Shown here piece after piece: positions 1 to 5,489 of a stretch of DNA of 9,496 nucleotides (position 1 is the stretch's first letter; every line of letters begins with the position of its first letter). The stretch spans positions 1 to 9,496 of the forward strand of contig AQRS01000008.1 in NCBI GenBank assembly GCA_000402355.1. The letters are read 5' to 3'. The position numbers and the translations under genes are program-made. The stretch is from Candidatus Iainarchaeum andersonii SCGC AAA011-E11. GTDB taxonomy: Archaea; Iainarchaeota; Iainarchaeia; Iainarchaeales; Iainarchaeaceae. The notes under the pieces were generated by a model that saw only the letters and a program-made list of their open reading frames with translations, was not told where the DNA came from and made no database searches.

Positions 1-28
1 CCATTATACTATCGGCAAGTGATGGTTT

Positions 29-241
29 ATGGCTAACGGGAATCAAAGCGTTTCTTTGCAGAAAATGATGAAAAAGATAGAGGCTCTTGAGAGCAGGCTC
101 AAGAGGGTTGAAAAAATGAACAACATTCCTGAAGTGAAGTTAAGCGAGAGAGAACTGGCTGAAATCGAGAAGGCTAAAAAGGAAATCCGCTCGGGCAAAT
201 ACATGAGTGAGAAAGAGCTGTTTGCCATACTGAGCGAGTGA
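29..241 (+). CDS. RelB-like antitoxin of a type II toxin-antitoxin pair
   Basis: Predicted 70-residue antitoxin that would bind and neutralise the RelE-like toxin encoded directly downstream. Residues about 10-33 are charged and heptad-like, suggesting a short coiled coil for dimerisation. The C-terminal half (ELAEIEKAKKEIRSGKYMS, then EKELFAIL, residues 42-68) has the Glu/Lys-rich 'ExGKxxSxEEL' look of the toxin-wrapping tails of small RelB-type antitoxins. I see no clear ribbon-helix-helix or AbrB DNA-binding domain, so autoregulation is uncertain. The ATG at 29 is chosen because AGTGAT (18-23) lies 5 nt upstream as a plausible ribosome binding site. The TGA stop at 239-241 abuts the toxin gene, so the two are surely co-translated. 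The family call rests mainly on size, tail composition and partner; the exact family is unsure. Confidence 0.72.
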   Translation: MANGNQSVSLQKMMKKIEALESRLKRVEKMNNIPEVKLSERELAEIEKAKKEIRSGKYMSEKELFAILSE

Positions 242-247
242 GTGCCC

Positions 248-520
248 GTGGCTTTTACAATAAAGTCCTCGAAAAAAATCGAAAAGCAGCTGCGCAAATT
301 CGATGAAAAAACGAGGCAAAGGCTTTCTTTGTTGTTTCTGGATTTAAAGGCTAACCCGGTGCCTGTGGGCATTCATGATACCGTAAAAATCTCCGGCTTC
401 AAAAATAGGTTTAGGGTCAGGATTGGCAAAATAAGGGTGATTTATGATGTTGAGTGGAATGAAAAAATAATAGAGCTGTTCCGCGTGGAAAGGCGCAGTG
501 ACAGTACCTATGATTTTTAG
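248..520 (+). CDS. RelE/ParE-superfamily toxin
   Basis: Predicted 90-residue toxin of the RelE/ParE fold, probably a ribosome-dependent mRNA endonuclease or related growth inhibitor held inactive by the preceding protein. The family signature is clear: NRFRVRIGKIRVIYDV (residues 53-68), matching the beta-strand 'yRlRvGdyRviyei' pattern, then LFRVERRSDSTYDF at the C-terminus, matching 'v.hRrdvY'. Basic residues R54, R56, R58, R63 and R79/R82/R83 and Tyr66/Tyr88 are candidates for RNA contact. The N-terminal helix is Lys/Arg-rich. GTG at 248 is preferred because GAGTGA (236-241) sits 6 nt upstream and overlaps the antitoxin stop. A GTG at 242 would add two residues and start immediately after that stop. 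Which superfamily branch it belongs to (RelE, YoeB, ParE) cannot be settled by eye. It appears intact. Confidence 0.83.
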   Translation: MAFTIKSSKKIEKQLRKFDEKTRQRLSLLFLDLKANPVPVGIHDTVKISGFKNRFRVRIGKIRVIYDVEWNEKIIELFRVERRSDSTYDF

Positions 521-525
521 TAACC

Positions 526-535
526 TTTAAATTAA
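526..535 (+). promoter_or_regulatory. TATA-like box upstream of purF
   Basis: TTTAAATTAA lies in the gap between the toxin stop and purF. Its centre is about 25 nt before TTG 555 and 34 nt before ATG 564, so an archaeal transcript would start near 555 with almost no leader. No GGTG-type ribosome binding site precedes purF, which fits leaderless or near-leaderless initiation. The same geometry recurs before the gene at 3504. This is pattern evidence only. Confidence 0.45.
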
Positions 536-563
536 CTAAGCGCTCCAAGTTCTATTGGTTTGG

Positions 564-2132
564 ATGCCTGGTGAGGTCAAGGACGAGTGCGGCGTAGCAG
601 CCGTCTATCTGCCTAGGCCTCTTAAGGAATATCCTTTCGGCGGAGCCGCCTACTACTTGTGCAAAATGCTTGTCCAGATGCAGAACCGCGGCCAGGTTTC
701 CGCAGGAATAACGACTTTCAATCCCCAGAGGCAGCAGCTCATTGACACTTACAAGAAGCGCGGAATGGTTTCCGAGGTATTCGCAACAAGGATTGAGGGC
801 AAGGCTCGTGCGATTCTCCAGCGCTACGCGGGAAACAAGGGAATAGGGCACGTGCGCTACACAACTTCCGGAGGCGATGACGAGGGTTCTGCCCAGCCTT
901 TCGAGAGGCATCATGGGAGGAAATGGAAGTGGTTTTCTTTCGGCTTTAACGGGAATATAGCAAATTTTTCGGAACTCAAAAAGGATTTGGAGGACAGGCA
1001 ATACCATCTCGTAAGGAACCTGGACACGGAAATGATAATGCATTTTTTGGAGAAGGAGCAGCTCGGGGACAAAAAGAAGCCAATGGACAAGATTTTCAAG
1101 AACATTTCCAACATTTTTGACGGCGCTTATAATATGAGTTACATTAATGCCGAGGGAACGGTTGCGGCGATGCGCGACCCTCTTGGAATCAGGCCCATGT
1201 CTTACTTGATTTCTGATGATTTTGTGGGCGCGGCTTCCGAAACAGTTGCTTTGAACAAGTTTGCGGAGAATGGCGTGAAGACCATGGAGCCCGGAGAAAT
1301 GCTTTTGGTTGAGAATGATTCTGTAGAAGTCAAGCGCTATGCAAAGAGCAAGAAGAAAGCGCATTGCATGTTTGAGTGGGTTTATTTTGCGAATGCGGCC
1401 TCAATGATTGACGAGCGCTCCGTCTACCAGACGCGCTGGAGGCTTGGCGAGGAGCTCGCGAGGCAGGAATACCTGAAAGTAAACAGCGATGATTGGGTTG
1501 TTGTTCCGGTTCCTGACACTGCAAAGCCCGCGGCTGATGCTTACGCCCACACAATCGGGTTGCCCTCAATGGAGGGATTAATCAGGAACAGGTATGTCGG
1601 GAGGACATTCATTGAGGGCGGCGACAGGATGGAGAAAATCCGCGAAAAATTCAACCTGAACAAGTCCGTAATCAAGGACAAGAAGGTTATTCTGGTTGAT
1701 GATTCGATTGTGCGGGGAAACACTTCAAAGGCTTTGGTGGAGTTTTTGCGCAAGTACGGGAAAGTTAAGGAGCTTCATATGCGCGTAACCTGCCCGCCGA
1801 TAAGGAGCCCGTGCTTTTATGGAATTGACATGTCAACAATCGGCGAACTGATTGCGAACAGGCATTCCTCGAAAGAACAATTGAACCGCGTTGGCTTCTT
1901 GGATTTGGAGCAGGATGCGGTTGACAGCATTGGAAAGAATATTGGCGTTGATTCTTTGAGGTACATGACTTTAGAAGGCCTTGTGAAGAGCATCGGCTTG
2001 GATGGCGGGAAAAAGGATTTGTGCCTGGCGTGCCTCACAGGAGAATACCCCACGCAGTGGGGGGAAACCCTGCGCGTGAAGGCCCTTGAAAGGTTCGAGC
2101 GCGGCTTGGAAACAACGAGAACTTACGAGTAA
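564..2132 (+). CDS. purF: Amidophosphoribosyltransferase (PurF)
   Basis: Committed step of purine synthesis: PRPP + glutamine to 5-phosphoribosylamine, cytosolic. Numbered from ATG 564 (522 residues). The N-terminal Ntn glutaminase half has nucleophile Cys9 in DECGVAAVY, then NRGQVSAGI, GIGHVRYTTSG (Arg98), FNGNIAN and LDTE. The C-terminal half has VPVPDTAKPAA, YVGRTFIEGGDR and the PRPP loop VILVDDSIVRGNTS (about 375-388). Four cysteines match the [4Fe-4S] ligands of Bacillus-type PurF: Cys268, Cys417 (SPCFYGID), Cys487 and Cys490 (CLACLTG). Cys9 implies removal of an 8-residue propeptide. TTG 555 in frame would add three residues and fits the TATA-like box better; ATG is the conservative choice. 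It is longer than common PurF (about 470), partly through a stretch with FERHHGRKWKWFSFG before the NGN motif. purD follows 31 nt downstream. Confidence 0.96.
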   Translation: MPGEVKDECGVAAVYLPRPLKEYPFGGAAYYLCKMLVQMQNRGQVSAGITTFNPQRQQLIDTYKKRGMVSEVFATRIEGKARAILQRYAGNKGIGHVRYTTSGGDDEGSAQPFERHHGRKWKWFSFGFNGNIANFSELKKDLEDRQYHLVRNLDTEMIMHFLEKEQLGDKKKPMDKIFKNISNIFDGAYNMSYINAEGTVAAMRDPLGIRPMSYLISDDFVGAASETVALNKFAENGVKTMEPGEMLLVENDSVEVKRYAKSKKKAHCMFEWVYFANAASMIDERSVYQTRWRLGEELARQEYLKVNSDDWVVVPVPDTAKPAADAYAHTIGLPSMEGLIRNRYVGRTFIEGGDRMEKIREKFNLNKSVIKDKKVILVDDSIVRGNTSKALVEFLRKYGKVKELHMRVTCPPIRSPCFYGIDMSTIGELIANRHSSKEQLNRVGFLDLEQDAVDSIGKNIGVDSLRYMTLEGLVKSIGLDGGKKDLCLACLTGEYPTQWGETLRVKALERFERGLETTRTYE

Positions 2133-2148
2133 TTTTTTCTTTATTTTT
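2133..2148 (+). other. T-rich spacer between purF and purD
   Basis: Immediately after the purF TAA comes T6 (2133-2138), then T5 (2144-2148) before the purD ribosome binding site. Oligo-T tracts alone can terminate archaeal RNA polymerase, so this may set a lower purD level by partial termination. With no promoter visible for purD, full termination is unlikely. It could simply be spacer composition. Confidence 0.3.
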
Positions 2149-2153
2149 CATTC

Positions 2154-2158
2154 AGGTG
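2154..2158 (+). promoter_or_regulatory. Ribosome binding site fixing the purD start
   Basis: AGGTG, complementary to the conserved 3' end of 16S rRNA, lies 5 nt before ATG 2164. It decides against the longer in-frame start at 2086, which would overlap the end of purF and add 26 residues unlike any PurD N-terminus. Confidence 0.75.
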
Positions 2159-2163
2159 TTGGC

Positions 2164-3432
2164 ATGAAGGTTCTTGTAATAGGTTCGGGGGGAAGGGAGC
2201 ACGCATTGGTTTGGAAGCTCTCTCAAAGTAAGCGCGTGAAAAAGATTTTTTGCGCCCCGGGAAATGCCGGAACCGCGGAGTTCGCGGAAAATGTTCCGAT
2301 TCCTGCTGATGATATTGAAGCAATGCTGAAGTTTGCCCTGAAGGAAAAAATCGGTCTGACAGTTGTCGGTCCTGAAGCGCCGCTTGTGAATGGAATTGTT
2401 GACGAGTTCCAAAAAAAGGGCTTGAGGATTTTCGGCCCGAATGCAAAAGCCGCTTTGATTGAGGGCTCAAAGGCTTTCTCGAAAGAAGTGATGGCTGCTG
2501 CCGGAGTCAAGACAGCTGCCTACAAAGTGATTGTAGGCATTGATGAGGCGCAGATGTCCCTTGGTGATTTTGAAAAGGCTGCCGTGAAAGCGGATGGACT
2601 TGCCTCGGGAAAAGGGGTTTTCATTTGCAATTCCAAAAGCGAAATCATGGGTGCAGTGAACAAATTGCTGCAGGGGAAGATTTTCGGAGACGCTGGTTCA
2701 AGGATTGTGGTTGAGGAATTGCTTGAAGGGGAAGAAGCAAGCATTCTCGCTTTCTGTGACGGCAAGAACGTGAAGCTGATGGTTTCGAGCCAGGATCATA
2801 AAAGGATTTTTGACAACGATAAGGGCGCAAACACAGGCGGAATGGGTGCTTACAGCCCCGCGCCGATTGTGAATGGCCTTGAGAAAAAGATTCTGCAGAA
2901 AGTCATGCTTCCCGTGATGAAGGAGCTCGCGAAGCGCGGCGCGCCGTACAAGGGTGTTTTGTATGCGGGTTTGATGATTAAAGGAAAGGATTTCAAGGTG
3001 CTCGAGTTCAATGCGCGCTTTGGCGACCCTGAAACGCAGGTTGTGATTCCGCGCCTTGAGAATGATTTGGTTGATGTGCTTGAGGCGTGCATTGACGGCA
3101 AGCTGGATAAAATTGATTTGAAGTGGCGCGAAGGTTCCGCTTGCTGCGTTGTGCTTGCTTCGAAGGGCTATCCTGGCGAGTACGAAAAGGGAAAGGAGAT
3201 TCAGGGCCTCGCAAATGCAAAAGCATTCAAGGATGTTTTTGTTTTCCATGCCGGCACAAAACTTGAAAATGGCAGGGTTCTGACGAATGGCGGCCGCGTG
3301 CTCGGGGTAACAGGCCTCGGGAAAAGCATTAAGGAAGCGATTGCCAATGCTTATACAGGCGTTTCACAGATTGATTTCGAGGGAATGCAGTTCCGCCATG
3401 ACATAGGCAAAAAGGCTTTGGGCAGGAAATGA
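2164..3432 (+). CDS. purD: Phosphoribosylamine-glycine ligase (GAR synthetase, PurD)
   Basis: Second step of purine synthesis: phosphoribosylamine + glycine + ATP to GAR. Its substrate is the unstable product of the PurF encoded just upstream, and its product feeds PurN, encoded on the opposite strand. The protein has 422 residues, the usual single-domain PurD length. ATP-grasp hallmarks in order: N-terminal MKVLVIGSGGREHAL (1-15), VGPEAPLVNGIVD (68-80), IFGPNAKAALIEGSKAFSK (89-107), VKADGLASGKGV (141-152), the EELLEGEEAS lid region (184-193), SSQDHKRIFDNDKGANTGG (208-226) with MGAYSP following, and the metal-binding VLEFNARFGDPETQ (279-292). A C-terminal domain follows with TNGGRVLGVTGLG (374-386). 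Start ATG 2164 is set by the N-terminal motif and AGGTG 5 nt upstream. It is not fused to PurM or PurN as in eukaryotes. No disruption is seen. Confidence 0.97.
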   Translation: MKVLVIGSGGREHALVWKLSQSKRVKKIFCAPGNAGTAEFAENVPIPADDIEAMLKFALKEKIGLTVVGPEAPLVNGIVDEFQKKGLRIFGPNAKAALIEGSKAFSKEVMAAAGVKTAAYKVIVGIDEAQMSLGDFEKAAVKADGLASGKGVFICNSKSEIMGAVNKLLQGKIFGDAGSRIVVEELLEGEEASILAFCDGKNVKLMVSSQDHKRIFDNDKGANTGGMGAYSPAPIVNGLEKKILQKVMLPVMKELAKRGAPYKGVLYAGLMIKGKDFKVLEFNARFGDPETQVVIPRLENDLVDVLEACIDGKLDKIDLKWREGSACCVVLASKGYPGEYEKGKEIQGLANAKAFKDVFVFHAGTKLENGRVLTNGGRVLGVTGLGKSIKEAIANAYTGVSQIDFEGMQFRHDIGKKALGRK

Positions 3433-3451
3433 CTGCCCCGGCTTCTGCTTG

Positions 3452-3477
3452 TTAGGCTCACCTAAAGTGCTTTTTTT
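3452..3477 (+). terminator. Short dyad plus T7 after purD: terminator or operator
   Basis: TTAGG (3452-3456) and CCTAA (3461-3465) form a perfect 5-bp inverted repeat around the loop CTCA. Five nt later comes T7 (3471-3477). This is the form of a weak intrinsic terminator for purF-purD. It also sits directly upstream of, and its T-run merges into, the TATA-like box of the next gene, so the dyad could instead be a regulator site. The sequence alone does not decide between these. Confidence 0.4.
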
Positions 3478-3481
3478 AAAT
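3474..3481 (+). promoter_or_regulatory. TATA-like box for the cysteine-rich secreted protein
   Basis: TTTTAAAT is centred about 26 nt before ATG 3504, the distance expected between an archaeal TATA box and the transcription start. No GGTG-like ribosome binding site lies in the intervening sequence. Together these suggest a leaderless mRNA starting at or next to the ATG, and an expression unit separate from purF-purD. Confidence 0.5.
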
Positions 3482-3503
3482 TGCTCGTTTCTAATTCATT
3501 TCG

Positions 3504-4865
3504 ATGCAATCAAAATTTTTGCTTGGGTTTTTGCTTCTGGTTTTTTTCGCGGCCTTCGCGACCGCTGCCGATTACCAGTGTGTTTACAAGAACCAGGGCC
3601 AGGTAAACTGCAATGCCGTTGGGGCAAAGGAGAGTTTCTGCAAGCTTGGAATGACCGTAACCGGAACAACGACTTTTGGCAGCGTGATTTCGTGTTCCAA
3701 CAACACTCCTTCTGGCAACGGGCAGATTGTGTGCGGGGTTTCGCATTCGGGCTCCGCAAACCAAGTTAGGTGCAGCAACACCACTTATCTGCAGTCAGGC
3801 CCCACGCAAACAAGCGGCTCTGTTGATTCGTGCTCTTACAATGACTGCGCCTTGAACCAGGTTTCGTGTGCAAGCGCTTATGCCTATCAGCAATGCGTTC
3901 CCGATTCGGCCTCGCCGGGATGCAATAAGTGGCAGGCAACGAATTGTGCTGCCAATGCGCCTTGTTATTCAACGACCGCGGCGCAATTGGCGACGTGCAT
4001 GGGTGTTCCGGCTGCAAACATTTCCAGCAGCAACGGAGTTTACTTTGTTTCGGGTTCCTCGGGAAGCGGTTCAAGCGTAACAGGTTCAGGTAGCAATGGC
4101 AATTCAGGAAATTCCGGTTCTCAGGGAAACGCCGACGGATCAAATAATTCAGGCTCGGGAAATAATGCTGCCGCGGGCTCGTGCTACACTTACAACGGCA
4201 AAACATATTGTGTTGTCACTTCAACCGACAGCGCCAAGAATACGGGGAACGAGGTTTGTGTTTCCGTTGGAAAAACTTGTGTCGGTTACACTGCTTACAC
4301 AACCGATGTGTGCAAGTACTTCCACCCCAGTGCTTCAGTAACAACAACAGTCAACGGCAGCAAGTCGGGCTTTTACTGCAATGGCCCGCCGCAGACCGGC
4401 TTGGCGTGCGGAAATGCTTTCAACAATTGCCAGGTTTGCCCTGCATGCAATGTGAATGTTACTTGTGGCGAAGAGATAGGCGGCTTGTTCAGGGAAATGT
4501 ATGTTGAGTGCTCTGGCGGTTCAAATGGTGCCGGCAATTCGGCTTCGGTGAAGGAGCTCGGGAATTATTTGTACGGGATTTTCGCTAACGAGATTGTCCA
4601 GGCCGACATTCAAACGGATTCAGGTTTGGAAAGGTTCTGTGTCCAGGTTACGAATCCTGCGGTTGTAAATGACGGTGTTTGCCAGAAGTCAACCATGTGG
4701 TTCAAGGCTAACCAGAGCGCGGTTGCCGCGATTTCCAGTGCGCAGGACAAGAAGGCCGAATTCCTGAAGCAGAAAAGCGCGGGAAACATTTCCTATGGCT
4801 CGAGCGAGATTGTTCTGGGCATAAAGATATTTTTCATCGATTTGTTCGGCAGCATCTTCAGATAA
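3504..4865 (+). CDS. Secreted cysteine-rich protein with a Ser/Gly/Asn linker, function unknown
   Basis: Not recognised as a known family. The 453-residue product starts with a clear Sec signal peptide (Lys4, hydrophobic FLLGFLLLVFFAAF, likely cleavage after ATA, residues 20-22), so it should be exported. The mature protein has two cysteine-rich regions: 14 Cys at residues 26-165 and 14 at 227-393, separated by a low-complexity Ser/Gly/Asn linker (about 184-225). Even counts on both sides fit two disulfide-stabilised extracellular domains. A tight CxxCxxC-x5-C cluster (309, 312, 315, 321) could alternatively bind metal. About eight N-X-S/T sequons (for example N92, N172, N284, N318, N403, N428) suggest glycosylation. 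The tail (435-452, IVLGIKIFFIDLFGSIF) is hydrophobic but contains Lys and Asp, so it is either a weak membrane anchor or an amphipathic helix. It sits between purine and folate genes with its own promoter-like box; a metabolic role is not implied. Confidence 0.85.
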   Translation: MQSKFLLGFLLLVFFAAFATAADYQCVYKNQGQVNCNAVGAKESFCKLGMTVTGTTTFGSVISCSNNTPSGNGQIVCGVSHSGSANQVRCSNTTYLQSGPTQTSGSVDSCSYNDCALNQVSCASAYAYQQCVPDSASPGCNKWQATNCAANAPCYSTTAAQLATCMGVPAANISSSNGVYFVSGSSGSGSSVTGSGSNGNSGNSGSQGNADGSNNSGSGNNAAAGSCYTYNGKTYCVVTSTDSAKNTGNEVCVSVGKTCVGYTAYTTDVCKYFHPSASVTTTVNGSKSGFYCNGPPQTGLACGNAFNNCQVCPACNVNVTCGEEIGGLFREMYVECSGGSNGAGNSASVKELGNYLYGIFANEIVQADIQTDSGLERFCVQVTNPAVVNDGVCQKSTMWFKANQSAVAAISSAQDKKAEFLKQKSAGNISYGSSEIVLGIKIFFIDLFGSIFR

Positions 4866-4868
4866 AAG

Positions 4869-4874
4869 TTTTTT
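4869..4874 (+). terminator. Oligo-T terminator after the cysteine-rich gene
   Basis: T6 begins 3 nt after the TAA stop of the secreted-protein gene, with no stem of note before it. Short T-runs at gene ends are the usual archaeal termination signal. It would separate this gene from the cyclo-ligase gene only 38 nt further on, but readthrough is possible because no convincing promoter is seen for the latter. Confidence 0.4.
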
Positions 4875-4903
4875 GGCTCCTAATTATTTCGGTTGAACTG
4901 TTG

Positions 4904-5464
4904 ATGGATAAAACTGCTTTGCGTTCGGAAATGCTTTCCAAAAGAAGGGCCTTGAAGCAGAAAGAGGTTCTGGAAAAGAGCCTCGCGATTGAAAAGCACT
5001 TTTTTCTATTGAAGGAGGTTTCGGAAGCGAAGATTTTCGGCGTGTACGCTGATTTCGACAATGAGCCCTCGACGCGCGGAATAATAAAAAAACTGTTGTC
5101 TCTCGGGAAAAAGGTTTGTGTTCCTGAAACGGACTTCGAGAACAACACGCTTTCCTTTTGCCAAATTTCTTCGCTTTCCGAGCTGAGGGAAACGGAGCAC
5201 GGCATTCCGGAGCCTGAAGGGCAGAATCCTGTTGCCGCTTCGGAGATTGGTGTTTTTGTGGTTCCGGGTGTTGCTTTTGATGCGAAGGGCCACAGGCTGG
5301 GTTTCGGAGCGGGATTTTACGACAGATTTTTTTCAAGCACGCAAGTGAAGGGTTTGCGCGTTGCCTCGGCGTTCGATTTCCAGCTCGTTGAAAATGTTCC
5401 GAAGGAGCCGCATGATGCTAGGATGCATTTCATCGTTACAGAAAAGAGGATAGTGAAAATTTAG
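4904..5464 (+). CDS. 5-formyltetrahydrofolate cyclo-ligase (methenyl-THF synthetase)
   Basis: ATP-dependent conversion of 5-formyl-THF to 5,10-methenyl-THF, a cytosolic repair step. 5-formyl-THF arises from a side reaction of serine hydroxymethyltransferase and inhibits folate enzymes, so the neighbouring glyA, folD and purH give a clear reason for its position. The product is 186 residues, typical for the family. Signatures: an N-terminal basic helix with SKRRAL (12-17), FGVYADFDNEPST (45-57, the folate-side Glu region), VCVPE (71-75), GIPEPEG (100-106), VVPGVAFDAKGHRLGFGAG (119-137) and FYDRF (138-142), the glycine-rich ATP/phosphate loop. The end is EPHDARMHFIVTE (168-180). ATG 4904 is chosen over the adjacent TTG 4901. 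The only upstream ribosome-site candidate is a poor GGTTGA. The gene converges on purH with a 25-nt gap. Confidence 0.94.
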   Translation: MDKTALRSEMLSKRRALKQKEVLEKSLAIEKHFFLLKEVSEAKIFGVYADFDNEPSTRGIIKKLLSLGKKVCVPETDFENNTLSFCQISSLSELRETEHGIPEPEGQNPVAASEIGVFVVPGVAFDAKGHRLGFGAGFYDRFFSSTQVKGLRVASAFDFQLVENVPKEPHDARMHFIVTEKRIVKI

Positions 5465-5474
5465 TTCCGTTATG

Positions 5475-5481
5475 AAAAAAA
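5475..5481 (-). terminator. Oligo-T terminator of the glyA-folD-purN-purH operon
   Basis: Seven A on the + strand read as T7 on the - strand, starting 8 nt after the purH TGA stop (5490-5492). It lies inside the 25-nt convergent gap, so - strand transcripts would stop before running far into the cyclo-ligase gene. No comparable T-run serves the + strand transcript within this gap. Confidence 0.45.
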
Positions 5482-5489
5482 TTGTGAAT

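Noticed and set aside
4..12. TTATACTAT as a TATA box for the toxin-antitoxin pair
   Set aside because: It is only about 21 nt from the ATG, so transcription would begin downstream of the start codon and after the AGTGAT ribosome site. The real promoter is probably to the left of the window.
552..1364. 270-codon open frame on the - strand inside purF
   Set aside because: It is antisense to strongly conserved PurF motifs, so it is a shadow frame.
2086..2163. N-terminal extension of PurD from ATG 2086
   Set aside because: It overlaps the last codons of purF, does not look like PurD, and a good AGGTG site precedes ATG 2164.
4053..4178. DNA tandem repeat in the Ser/Gly/Asn linker of the secreted protein
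   Set aside because: The codons are varied and no unit repeats in register; it is protein-level low complexity, not a DNA repeat array.
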